DNA from: a virus
Reading direction: 5' to 3' (one strand)
Virus record (IMG/VR): IMGVR_UViG_3300009080_000074
Span: 1 to 20,335 of that record
DNA: 20,335 nucleotides
The notes below the pieces were generated by a model. It was not told where the DNA came from. It was given only the letters and a program-made list of their open reading frames with translations, and searched no databases. The translations under genes and the position numbers were made by a program. Shown piece by piece: positions 13,509 through 19,164 of the stretch (positions are counted from its first letter, which is position 1; every line of letters starts with the position of its first letter).

Positions 13509-13813
13509 GTCAAGAATCTTACTTTTTGTTTCTGAAGGAAGTAATTTGCATCATATGTAGTAAAGTCTGAGTGCAATCTTTTTACTAATGCAATCTCTCT
13601 CGGCTCATCTCTGTTGTAGTCTACGGTAATTCCTACGCACTTACAAAAGCAGTATTCATCGCTTCCACCTTCTATTCCGGACTTCCTTCTTCTAATTGAT
13701 TCCGCCTCTGATATTAAGTAGACCTTTATGAGGCTACCTTTGAACGGTCTACTGATAAACTCAGTTACCGCTTTATCTTTCGATGTTTCAATTTGCAATT
13801 TTAGTTGTTCCAT
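13505..13813 (-). CDS. Hypothetical 102-residue protein
   Basis: Basic protein with a CFCKC cluster in the middle (DEYCFCKCVGITVDY) and charged N- and C-terminal segments. The Cys trio could bind a metal, but no second Cys pair is seen. No domain recognised. It overlaps a 36-residue microprotein at its start and a 26-residue one at its stop, both probably co-translated. Confidence 0.65.
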   Translation of the reverse strand: MEQLKLQIETSKDKAVTEFISRPFKGSLIKVYLISEAESIRRRKSGIEGGSDEYCFCKCVGITVDYNRDEPREIALVKRLHSDFTTYDANYFLQKQKVRFLT

Positions 13814-13911
13814 TTTTCTGTTACTTTTCGTTGTTTATATTCTTCTATCTTATCTACTACCCTGAACGCTACCACGTATAGGGCAAGTGTTATATACTCA
13901 ATCGGTTTCAT
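13801..13911 (-). CDS. 36-residue membrane-associated microprotein
   Basis: Starts MKPIEYITLALYVVAFRVV, a hydrophobic helix, and continues as a charged helix (DKIEEYKQRKVTEKWNN). It overlaps the upstream gene end by 14 bases and the downstream gene start by 13 bases in other frames, filling the gap. A single-pass or peripheral membrane peptide is predicted. Its N-terminal hydrophobic part is shorter than a full TM span. Confidence 0.5.
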   Translation of the reverse strand: MKPIEYITLALYVVAFRVVDKIEEYKQRKVTEKWNN

Positions 13912-14131
13912 TTATTTCCTTTAGTTTATATTCATCTGCACAGTCATCTATAGATTCAAATATTTGACCTATTATCCATTCTCCTTGTAACACTTCATCA
14001 AGTACATCTTGAGCCTGATCGTTTGTAGCTTCAAACCTACCTTTCACATCGTCAATGTGCCACAGGTTTTCAGTATAGTACCCTCTGCTTGTTAGTTCGT
14101 CCTTTAATTCTTGCGTTGTTAAGTCTTTCAT
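13898..14131 (-). CDS. Conserved-type small early phage protein
   Basis: A 77-residue acidic protein (TTQELKDELTSRGYYTENLW, then DVLDEVLQGEWIIGQIFESI) of a kind commonly seen in early regions of Bacteroidetes phages and plasmids; function unknown. It is led by a GTCAGGAAC-type promoter element 28 bases upstream and by the ACTAAAAACAAATAGAAAGC leader, so it probably begins a leftward transcription unit. Confidence 0.7.
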   Translation of the reverse strand: MKDLTTQELKDELTSRGYYTENLWHIDDVKGRFEATNDQAQDVLDEVLQGEWIIGQIFESIDDCADEYKLKEINETD

Positions 14132-14158
14132 GCTTTCTATTTGTTTTTAGTTGTTATT

Positions 14159-14178
14159 GTTCCTGACATATAAAAATG
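14159..14178 (-). promoter_or_regulatory. GTCAGGAAC-type promoter element, copy 1
   Basis: Minus strand reads CATTTTTATATGTCAGGAAC, placed between the DUF932 gene and the 77-residue gene, 28 bases before the latter's ATG. It shares the A/T-rich stretch plus (G)TCAGGAAC core with six other intergenic sites. In place of the TGTC-N8-GACA repeat there is a weak GAAG-N9-CTTC inverted repeat upstream. Confidence 0.45.
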
Positions 14179-14208
14179 AAGTGTAGGATGCTTCTCCCCA
14201 TATAGTAA

Positions 14209-15087
14209 TTAAGCGTGTACTAATACCCTCTTATCACTCTCGTACTTCTCTATGATGTTAAAGGCAGTAAGGTTCTTCTTGTATCCTCCACCAAACATTA
14301 GGTGGTGGTCATCTGACTTCTCCATGTGGTTAGTGTAGTAGGTTACCGCATTGAACAGCCCCCATAGTGTGCCGCCCTTCTCGGAAGTCTCACGCTCTAA
14401 CGCCTTCTCAAAGTCTGATACCTGATTCTTCTTACGTGTACCGACCTGAGATTCCTTAGTGTTCATGTCAACATTAAACACATTAGCCATTACACGCTCA
14501 AGTATTGTCCTATCAATTACCACATCATTAAAGCGTTTGAATGTTTCCATAAGATTGGAGTCCTCATCCATTGCTTTCTTAAACTCGGCTACCGCTATTG
14601 CCAAGCGATCACTTGCAGTCAATGTATGTCTGAACTTACTAAGGTCTTTCATCGCCTTGTGGAAAGTGTTAGAGCAACTGATAACCGTGTTGGTACTACC
14701 GAAGCCTATCGAAGATGTACCATCGTGAGAGTTAAGGCAAGTGATGTGTCTCTTCAGCGTGTCAGAGCCAACGTGTTCATCTTTTAGAGATAACTGGTAG
14801 TATATCTTTTTACCATCTCGCATCTCGCCACCTCTGAGGTCACCGCCAAACATATCTTGTATGCCGACCATCGTGTCTGCCAACTCAAAGTTCTGCATCG
14901 CCTCGTATCGGTTACCGACAGACCCAAGCCAACCATTATTGTCTGACCTAAATAGTCCGAATGTTTCGGTAGGTAGTTCAATGATTCCATCGTCCGTCAC
15001 CTTAGTGGCGATTAGTGGTTCTTTAGATACAGTCCAATTAGTTCCCGTTGACTGTAGTGTTTCAAATACTCTTTCTTGTTTTGTCAT
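14209..15087 (-). CDS. DUF932 (phage/plasmid-like TIGR03299-type) protein
   Basis: A 292-residue protein with DUF932 features: TFGLFRSDNNGWLGSVGNRY near residues 42-61, followed by VGIQDMFGGDLRGGEMRDGK, YQLSLKDEHVGSDTLKRHI, CLNSHDGTSSIGFGSTNT and a C-terminal helical half with LWGLFNAVTYYTNH. The family is widespread in phages and plasmids, usually in early or accessory gene blocks; its biochemical role is not established. It is preceded by the conserved A-rich leader shared with the gene at 18032. Confidence 0.9.
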   Translation of the reverse strand: MTKQERVFETLQSTGTNWTVSKEPLIATKVTDDGIIELPTETFGLFRSDNNGWLGSVGNRYEAMQNFELADTMVGIQDMFGGDLRGGEMRDGKKIYYQLSLKDEHVGSDTLKRHITCLNSHDGTSSIGFGSTNTVISCSNTFHKAMKDLSKFRHTLTASDRLAIAVAEFKKAMDEDSNLMETFKRFNDVVIDRTILERVMANVFNVDMNTKESQVGTRKKNQVSDFEKALERETSEKGGTLWGLFNAVTYYTNHMEKSDDHHLMFGGGYKKNLTAFNIIEKYESDKRVLVHA

Positions 15088-15090
15088 GCT

Positions 15091-15124
15091 TTCTATTTGT
15101 TTTAGTTTATTTTTATTTGTTTTT
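15091..15124 (-). repeat. Conserved A-rich translation leader, copy 1
   Basis: A 34-base stretch just before the DUF932 ATG that is repeated at 18036-18069 with about one mismatch. Minus-strand core is AATAAACTAAAACAAATAG. It is a translation-leader type seen before several early genes and overlaps the end of the upstream membrane-protein gene. Confidence 0.6.
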
Positions 15125-15406
15125 GAATGCTAAGTTGAATAATGGAATCAACACAAGCGCATACACACACCCTAATGTTATTCCTACTGCCATCGACCTG
15201 GTACTTGGGTCAACTATTGCCCCTAAGAAGTCGCTTATGCAGTTGCCTATTGCCGCACCTATTACTGCTGAGAGGAAAGGGTTGGTGGCTCTATTGAACC
15301 ACTTGGCAATTACTACGTCAATCTCAAAGCCGATGAAGGCGCAGAAGATTAAAACTCCATTGTCTACCATCCCGTAGACGTTGCCTGATACTAAATCTAT
15401 TTCCAT
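15113..15406 (-). CDS. Small Gly-rich multi-pass membrane protein
   Basis: A 97-residue protein with about three hydrophobic segments: about 17-36 (GVLIFCAFIGFEIDVVIAKW), 43-66 (LSAVIGAAIGNCISDFLGAI) and 71-94 (MAVGITLGCVYALVLIPLFN). Gly pairs (GAAIGN) suggest packed helices. Small membrane proteins of this style occur in early regions of several phages; function unknown, with superinfection exclusion or holin-like action possible. Its stop lies inside the DUF932 leader. Confidence 0.65.
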   Translation of the reverse strand: MEIDLVSGNVYGMVDNGVLIFCAFIGFEIDVVIAKWFNRATNPFLSAVIGAAIGNCISDFLGAIVDPSTRSMAVGITLGCVYALVLIPLFNLAFKNK

Positions 15407-15411
15407 GTTTT

Positions 15412-15768
15412 CTACTTGTTTTCGTTATACCATTTAATAAACTCAACTACTGCTTTGTGGGTAGCCTGTATTCTGCTCTTTACTGAGTACGCTCTAGATA
15501 TGTTGAATCTAGGTTCACTAGCTTTTTTTATGTAGGTCGATGTTCCGTTGATTTCCACTTTTATTGGATTGTATTTTTCTATTGCTAAACCTTCAATTTT
15601 CTCAACTACTGGCATCAGCCAATCCCAAGATTTGTGGTACGTCATAGCAACATCAATCATTATGTTGTCTAGGTTAGTGTTTTTTGGGTAATTGTAGTTT
15701 AGAAAGTCATTTTCTTTCATTACTTTATACCCCATAAATTCTGCAATCAATCTGTTTGTATCTTCCAT
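15412..15768 (-). CDS. SWDWLMPV-motif small phage protein, paralogue 1
   Basis: A 118-residue protein starting MEDTNRLIAEFMGY and carrying YHKSWDWLMPVVEKIE at about 43-59, a motif I recognise from a common family of small early phage proteins of unknown function. The C-terminus (HKAVVEFIKWYNENK) matches its upstream neighbour. The middle contains an extra insertion relative to the paralogue. Its ATG overlaps the paralogue's stop by one base (TAATG), so both are co-translated. Confidence 0.78.
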   Translation of the reverse strand: MEDTNRLIAEFMGYKVMKENDFLNYNYPKNTNLDNIMIDVAMTYHKSWDWLMPVVEKIEGLAIEKYNPIKVEINGTSTYIKKASEPRFNISRAYSVKSRIQATHKAVVEFIKWYNENK

Positions 15769-15785
15769 TATTTCTTGTTTTTGTT
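15727..15785. repeat. 59-bp direct repeat, copy 1 (gene start plus leader)
   Basis: Nearly identical (one mismatch by eye) to 16017-16075. Each covers the first codons of a paralogue (MEDTNxLIAEFMGY) and its A-rich leader. It is evidence for tandem duplication of the gene and leader, or for later gene conversion. Confidence 0.85.
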
Positions 15786-16058
15786 TTGTTGCTTAATAAA
15801 TTCTACTACTGCATTATACTCTGATTCAATGATGCTTGTCTTACATACCCATGAGAATGATTCGTCATGGTCATCAGGTAAGTTGCGTATCTCTTTTATT
15901 CTATCTATCACAGGCATCAGCCAATCCCATGATTTGTGGTAGTGTAGGTCTACATGAGTACGATGGTTATTCTCCTCAAAAACAAACATTCTGTAACCCC
16001 TGTACTCGTAACTTTCATACCCCATAAATTCTGCAATCAAACTGTTTGTATCTTCCAT
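15768..16058 (-). CDS. SWDWLMPV-motif small phage protein, paralogue 2
   Basis: A 96-residue tandem paralogue of the gene just downstream: MEDTNSLIAEFMGY at the start, YHKSWDWLMPVIDRI in the middle, VEFIKQQNKNKK at the end. The segments between these anchors differ strongly. It is led by promoter element copy 2 (24 bases upstream) and an ACAACAAAAACAAGAAATA leader. Function unknown. Confidence 0.78.
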   Translation of the reverse strand: MEDTNSLIAEFMGYESYEYRGYRMFVFEENNHRTHVDLHYHKSWDWLMPVIDRIKEIRNLPDDHDESFSWVCKTSIIESEYNAVVEFIKQQNKNKK

Positions 16059-16075
16059 TATTTCTTGTTTTTGTT
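16017..16075. repeat. 59-bp direct repeat, copy 2 (gene start plus leader)
   Basis: Partner of 15727-15785; see that entry. It abuts promoter element copy 2, which is not part of the duplication. Confidence 0.85.
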
Positions 16076-16081
16076 GTTAAT

Positions 16082-16096
16082 GTTCCTGACTATTAA
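16082..16096 (-). promoter_or_regulatory. GTCAGGAAC-type promoter element, copy 2
   Basis: Minus strand TTTTAATAGTCAGGAAC lies across the stop codon of the 60-residue gene and 24 bases before the paralogue 2 start. No adjacent TGTC-N8-GACA is present. Confidence 0.45.
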
Positions 16097-16275
16097 AAGT
16101 AAACTTTACGGTAGCATCTTACTCCTTCCTTATCATATACAGTACATAGATCTGTAATGGTGGCTACCTTGTGAAGCCATCCGTTCTTGCAGTACTTTCG
16201 TACCACCTCGTAAACGGTCTTACCCTTGTGCTTCAATTCTGTCTTGCGTTCTGAAATTAGTTCTGTCGTTTGCAT
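16093..16275 (-). CDS. Hypothetical small basic protein
   Basis: A 60-residue basic protein (ERKTELKHKGKTVYEVVRKY, then KVATITDLCTVYDKEG) with an SH3-like or beta-hairpin appearance but no assigned family. It has its own promoter/operator (copy 3), a 58-base gap to the start, and a CTAAAAACAAAACA leader. It may be a nucleic-acid-binding protein from charge alone. Confidence 0.62.
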   Translation of the reverse strand: MQTTELISERKTELKHKGKTVYEVVRKYCKNGWLHKVATITDLCTVYDKEGVRCYRKVYF

Positions 16276-16332
16276 TGTTTTGTTTTTAGTTGTTATTGTT
16301 TGTTGTTTTAATTCGTTAGCTAAAGTAGTTGT

Positions 16333-16364
16333 GTTCCTGACACTAAAATGTCATCTACCTGACA
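16333..16364 (-). promoter_or_regulatory. Promoter/operator copy 3 with TGTC-N8-GACA repeat
   Basis: Plus strand: GTTCCTGAC at 16333-16341, seven bases, then TGTCATCTACCTGACA at 16349-16364. Read leftward this is the inverted repeat, a TTTTA stretch, and GTCAGGAAC. It lies between the 100-residue and 60-residue genes. Spacing is identical to copy 6. Confidence 0.55.
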
Positions 16365-16370
16365 AATACG

Positions 16371-16673
16371 TTAATAAGCACTAATAGGTAGTTTTTGGTT
16401 CTGCTCGAAGGACGTTCCTTCAACACTATCATCAGGATTAGTTACACCGTGGAAATACTTCCGTAGTTCGTATGCAATCTCCACAAGGTCATCGTCCTCC
16501 TTCCAATTATCGATGTTGCAATCACTCGCTATACCTCCGAGCATTCCACCGCCTAAGTAGTTTTGGTATGCAGTCATCTGACCGTTGTGTCCGAACTCCT
16601 GTAGGTCAATCTCTACGCCACCTCCACGGGAAGTAATTTTCTGTCTGATAATTTTGTCTTCAAATGTTCTCAT
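16371..16673 (-). CDS. Hypothetical Gly-rich small phage protein
   Basis: A 100-residue protein with a QNYLGGGMLGGIASDC segment (about 38-53) and an acidic helical stretch (WKEDDDLVEIAYELRKYFHG). This Gly-rich motif pattern is familiar from small early phage proteins, but no function is known. It is preceded by promoter element copy 4. Its stop adjoins operator copy 3. Confidence 0.68.
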   Translation of the reverse strand: MRTFEDKIIRQKITSRGGGVEIDLQEFGHNGQMTAYQNYLGGGMLGGIASDCNIDNWKEDDDLVEIAYELRKYFHGVTNPDDSVEGTSFEQNQKLPISAY

Positions 16674-16729
16674 AATTGTTCTGCTATTGTGTTTATGTTT
16701 TCTTTTAGATTCGTTCTGACTTTGTCATC

Positions 16730-16746
16730 GTTCCTGTCTCTTAATA
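16730..16746 (-). promoter_or_regulatory. GTCAGGAAC-type promoter element, copy 4 (variant)
   Basis: Minus strand ATATTAAGAGACAGGAAC overlaps the stop of the 67-residue gene, 57 bases before the 100-residue gene. GACAGGAAC replaces GTCAGGAAC and no TGTC-N8-GACA is present, so it is the weakest copy. Confidence 0.38.
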
Positions 16747-16944
16747 TTCGTTATTTAAATTACTTAGGTACTCGACCAATACCTTGTGGCTACAGAACTT
16801 GAACTCCTTATTCAACTCCTTTCTTACCTTGCTGAAGCTAATAGCTTCGCACTCTAGCCCCTCTAATACTATAGCACTTGGTGCTTCTGAATTGTACACT
16901 TCTCCTGAGAAGCTACGTCCGTTTTCAATTGTTTCGTAAATCAT
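16741..16944 (-). CDS. Hypothetical 67-residue protein
   Basis: Small acidic protein with no recognised domain (GRSFSGEVYNSEAPSAIVLE, then KVRKELNKEFKFCSHKVLVE). The start is supported by a well-formed CTAAAACAAAAACAAAATG leader and promoter/operator copy 5, 37 bases further upstream. Function unknown. Confidence 0.65.
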   Translation of the reverse strand: MIYETIENGRSFSGEVYNSEAPSAIVLEGLECEAISFSKVRKELNKEFKFCSHKVLVEYLSNLNNEY

Positions 16945-16980
16945 TTTGTTTTTGTTTTAGTTGTTTATTCAAATGTCTGT

Positions 16981-17014
16981 GTTCCTGTCCTATTAAAATG
17001 TCATCCAAATGACA
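16981..17014 (-). promoter_or_regulatory. Promoter/operator copy 5 with perfect inverted repeat
   Basis: Plus strand: GTTCCTGTC at 16981-16989, nine bases, then TGTCATCCAAATGACA at 16999-17014, whose arms TGTCAT and ATGACA are perfectly complementary. Read leftward: inverted repeat, TTTTAATA, GGACAGGAAC. It is the best operator copy and abuts the stop of the 49-residue gene. Confidence 0.6.
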
Positions 17015-17015
17015 A

Positions 17016-17165
17016 TTACTTAATTTCTCTCTCTCCTATTATCTTGTGTCCATACTTTTGCTCCATTAGATTGCACCAATTATTGTAGTGCGCATCCCCG
17101 TTGAAGGTAATCTTGTACGTCTTGTAGCTACCTCTCCTGGTCTTAATATCTATTTCGTAATTCAT
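17016..17165 (-). CDS. 49-residue small phage protein
   Basis: Starts MNYEIDIKTRRGSYKTYKIT and contains FNGDAHYNNWCNLMEQKYGH followed by KIIGEREIK. The pattern 'HYxNWxNxMxxKYGHKIIGE' looks like a conserved small phage-protein family. It fills most of a 312-base stretch between longer genes. The stop lies one base beyond operator copy 5. No Shine-Dalgarno; leader AACATTAAACTTTAACGAAT. Function unknown. Confidence 0.68.
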   Translation of the reverse strand: MNYEIDIKTRRGSYKTYKITFNGDAHYNNWCNLMEQKYGHKIIGEREIK

Positions 17166-17170
17166 ATTCG

Positions 17171-17260
17171 TTAAAGTTTAATGTTAAGTGTTACTATGGC
17201 TATTAATACTACCGTAAGTACTGCGTAGATTGTATCTGAATGCCTTTCTAATGTTCTCAT
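17171..17260 (-). CDS. 29-residue single-TM microprotein
   Basis: MRTLERHSDTIYAVLTVVLI then AIVTLNIKL: a charged N-terminus followed by one transmembrane helix. Its ATG overlaps the previous stop as ATGA (17257-17260), and the next gene starts five bases after its stop. The same design as the 26-residue microprotein at 13428. Function unknown. Confidence 0.62.
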   Translation of the reverse strand: MRTLERHSDTIYAVLTVVLIAIVTLNIKL

Positions 17261-17454
17261 TTGTTATTATCCCAAGTTATTGATGTTACCTTTAGTTCGT
17301 GGTCTATATCAATTTGACCGTCAAGCATTCCTTTTAGCAAAGCCCATTCGCTTGTGCATTGTGGTCGTTTCAGACCGTACCTTTCGTTCAGTACGTGTTC
17401 ACGTACCTTTCCATTGTTGTCCGTTGTTTCAAATTTGAATGTAGTCTTTTTCAT
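17257..17454 (-). CDS. Hypothetical 65-residue protein
   Basis: Small protein (KKTTFKFETTDNNGKVREHV, then TSEWALLKGMLDGQIDIDHE). No family recognised. The start is supported by the ACACAAAAACAAAACGAAATG leader; the stop overlaps the 29-residue microprotein start. Probably early expressed. Confidence 0.65.
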   Translation of the reverse strand: MKKTTFKFETTDNNGKVREHVLNERYGLKRPQCTSEWALLKGMLDGQIDIDHELKVTSITWDNNK

Positions 17455-17478
17455 TTCGTTTTGTTTTTGTGTAGATAC

Positions 17479-17721
17479 TCATGCTTTCTGTATTCTATAG
17501 GTTCGATTTAAAAATTCAATTACTGGCTTTGCCAAGTCATTCTTGGACTTGTATACTCGCATCCCTTCGTCATTATACCAAACGTAGATGTAGTGTTCTA
17601 CTCTTGAACCTCCACCAATCTTGTATTCTAGCTTAATTCTTGACTGTGGATACATATACTCAAGAGTTTTAAGTGAGTAATAATTTCCGTCTTGAATAGT
17701 GATTGTGTGGACGTTCAGCAT
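17479..17721 (-). CDS. Hypothetical 80-residue protein
   Basis: Basic, Tyr-rich protein (YYSLKTLEYMYPQSRIKLEY, then VEHYIYVWYNDEGMRVYKSK) ending in a helix (PVIEFLNRTYRIQKA). No domain recognised. The leader lacks the A-rich pattern of its neighbours, so expression may depend on coupling to the upstream gene, 23 bases away. Function unknown. Confidence 0.65.
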   Translation of the reverse strand: MLNVHTITIQDGNYYSLKTLEYMYPQSRIKLEYKIGGGSRVEHYIYVWYNDEGMRVYKSKNDLAKPVIEFLNRTYRIQKA

Positions 17722-17744
17722 AGCTTAGTGATTAAGGATTATGG

Positions 17745-18032
17745 TTAGGCTTTCAATGCTTCAATGATTTCTAATATGTCGATTGAGTACGTATTTGCGT
17801 AATCGATAGGTTCGTCATATTTGTAGCATTCCAATCCGTTGTATTCGGAATAAATGGTCAGTAATTTAAGTGTACTGATATCCCAGTAGAAGAGCCGTAC
17901 TTCTTTTTCATTCTCGAAGATGATTGACTCAGTACCTTTTCGGTACGTTCCAATACTCTTGTCTCCTGACTTGACATTCTCCAAGTCTAATTGGATACAG
18001 TATTCTCTTATTTCGTCTATTGTTTTGCTCAT
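17745..18032 (-). CDS. Hypothetical 95-residue protein (start revised by leader)
   Basis: The frame is open to an ATG at 18104, but that would read through a hairpin and leader. The ATG at 18032 (MSKTIDEIREYCIQLDLENV) is preferred because it directly follows the same 34-base leader that precedes DUF932. The product is acidic, with helix-sheet alternation (GTYRKGTESIIFENEKEVRL, ending IDILEIIEALKA). No family recognised. Confidence 0.68.
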   Translation of the reverse strand: MSKTIDEIREYCIQLDLENVKSGDKSIGTYRKGTESIIFENEKEVRLFYWDISTLKLLTIYSEYNGLECYKYDEPIDYANTYSIDILEIIEALKA

Positions 18033-18035
18033 AAC

Positions 18036-18069
18036 TTCTATTTGTTTTAGTTTATTTTGATTTGTTTTT
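18036..18069 (-). repeat. Conserved A-rich translation leader, copy 2
   Basis: Second copy of the 34-base leader at 15091-15124. It fixes the start of the 95-residue gene at 18032. A related shorter form precedes the gene at 14131. Confidence 0.6.
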
Positions 18070-18074
18070 TTAGT

Positions 18075-18096
18075 GGGTAGAGCCGAAGCCCTACCC
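18075..18096 (-). other. Intercistronic hairpin H1 (UUCG tetraloop)
   Basis: On the minus-strand RNA, arms GGGTAGGGC and GCTCTACCC form nine pairs, including a G-U at pair 7, around a UUCG loop. It begins nine bases after the stop of the zinc-ribbon gene and is followed by ACTAAAAAAAC rather than a U-run, so it is not a typical terminator. The plus-strand RNA would have an A-C mismatch instead of G-U. It shares architecture with H2. Confidence 0.6.
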
Positions 18097-18105
18097 TTGT
18101 TCATA

Positions 18106-18552
18106 TTAAAGTTGTGTCATACAGTTTGGGCAATACTCAAATGCATCTGCTACGGTATTTCCGCACTTGTAGCACTTGTCTGTATCTTCTACGCACTTAA
18201 TCTCCTCGCCAATCTGAAGGTCGAATATCGCAATCTGCTCACGTTCCTGACCTACCTTAATTGCCTTACCTTTTGAGTATTCGTCCTTAGATAGCAGTTG
18301 AGCCACATCTAAGTAGAATTTACCTTCGTGTTCCCATCCACCGAGAATGAAATCTTCCCTTGCAAGTAGTGTAATGTGCTTGTTAACGTACTCTTCGTAA
18401 TCGGATTCTGTAGGTAGCTTCTCGAATACGTTCTCAGTTGCCTTGTGGAATGCTACAGAATAGTTATCCGATCCATATACGTTACCGAAAGTTAGACTGT
18501 AAGAGAAGCCACCGTTCTCAAGTAATTCTGTGTTAAGTGTTCTTAAATTCAT
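18106..18552 (-). CDS. Zinc-ribbon-tailed early phage protein
   Basis: A 148-residue protein. The N-terminal region (ENGGFSYSLTFGNVYGSDNY, then FILGGWEHEGKFYLDVAQLL) resembles a family of small phage proteins of unknown function. The C-terminus is a zinc ribbon, C127, C130, C141, C144 (CYKCGN, YCPNC). Acidic overall. It may be an adaptor or host-interaction protein. Hairpin H1 follows its stop. Confidence 0.75.
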   Translation of the reverse strand: MNLRTLNTELLENGGFSYSLTFGNVYGSDNYSVAFHKATENVFEKLPTESDYEEYVNKHITLLAREDFILGGWEHEGKFYLDVAQLLSKDEYSKGKAIKVGQEREQIAIFDLQIGEEIKCVEDTDKCYKCGNTVADAFEYCPNCMTQL

Positions 18553-18571
18553 TTGTTCTAAGTTTAAAGTG

Positions 18572-18769
18572 TTAGTGTTTGTTTTGGTTTAATGCTTCTA
18601 TTTCTTCATATAAATCATATCCAAATTCTTCTTTACATTCTTCCATAGAGTTGTCAAATAAATCATACACAACACCTTCTATTTCAAATTTAATCTGTAC
18701 TACATCACCTGCTTTTACATCACTAGGTAGTACTATTGTTCTATATACTATTTTGTCTTGCTTGTTCAT
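18572..18769 (-). CDS. Hypothetical acidic 65-residue protein
   Basis: Small acidic protein (IVYRTIVLPSDVKAGDVVQI, then EECKEEFGYDLYEEIEALNQ), beta-rich first and helical after. Promoter/operator copy 6 lies 45 bases upstream. No domain recognised. Confidence 0.65.
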   Translation of the reverse strand: MNKQDKIVYRTIVLPSDVKAGDVVQIKFEIEGVVYDLFDNSMEECKEEFGYDLYEEIEALNQNKH

Positions 18770-18813
18770 GTCGTTTTGTTTTGTGTTTCTTAATTCGTTT
18801 GCAATGTAGTTAC

Positions 18814-18845
18814 GTTCCTGATACTAAAATGTAATGTAGATGACA
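18814..18845 (-). promoter_or_regulatory. Promoter/operator copy 6
   Basis: Plus strand: GTTCCTGAT at 18814-18822, seven bases, then TGTAATGTAGATGACA at 18830-18845 (one arm base altered from TGTC). Read leftward: inverted repeat, TTTTA, then ATCAGGAAC. Same spacing as copy 3. Confidence 0.5.
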
Positions 18846-18850
18846 ATTAC

Positions 18851-19114
18851 TTACTTTAATCTGTTATTGATAAACCAATATGCTTCCTGTACACCGTCTG
18901 TAGTTAGATAAACATTGCAGTAATCTGCACTATTACGGTCATCAGCTACATTTTTGTCTGCATTCCAACCAGTTCGGTAATATCTAATTGATAGCCCGTT
19001 TACGTGTCCACTAAAATCGATGAACCACCTTCCTTTTCTTTCGTACTCAGCACGTAGTTTATCCTCGGCTACTGCATCAGCTACTAATTGAAATAAATCT
19101 TTTATTGTTTTCAT
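18851..19114 (-). CDS. Hypothetical 87-residue protein
   Basis: Protein with an N-terminal helix (LFQLVADAVAEDKLRAEYER) then a beta-rich half with aromatic residues (GRWFIDFSGHVNGLSIRYYR). No family recognised. The start is fixed by a CTAAAACAAAAACAAAATG leader; hairpin H2 lies just upstream of that leader. Confidence 0.66.
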   Translation of the reverse strand: MKTIKDLFQLVADAVAEDKLRAEYERKGRWFIDFSGHVNGLSIRYYRTGWNADKNVADDRNSADYCNVYLTTDGVQEAYWFINNRLK

Positions 19115-19131
19115 TTTGTTTTTGTTTTAGT

Positions 19132-19153
19132 GGAAGGAGCAATTGCCCCTTCC
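19132..19153 (-). other. Intercistronic hairpin H2 (AAUU loop)
   Basis: On the minus-strand RNA, arms GGAAGGGGC and GCTCCTTCC form nine pairs, with a G-U at pair 7, around an AAUU loop. It begins eleven bases after the stop of the 190-residue gene and is followed by ACTAAAACAAAAACAAAATG. Same stem length, loop size, G-U position and context as H1, with a different stem sequence. Confidence 0.6.
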
Positions 19154-19164
19154 GTGTTTATATC

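Noticed and set aside
18075-18096. H1 (and similarly H2) as a rho-independent terminator
   Set aside because: On the minus strand the stem is followed by an A-rich leader, not a U-run, and on the plus strand the stem has an A-C mismatch and no U-run.
18033-18104. N-terminal extension of the 95-residue gene up to an ATG at 18104
   Set aside because: It would translate through hairpin H1 and the conserved A-rich leader, both better explained as untranslated RNA.
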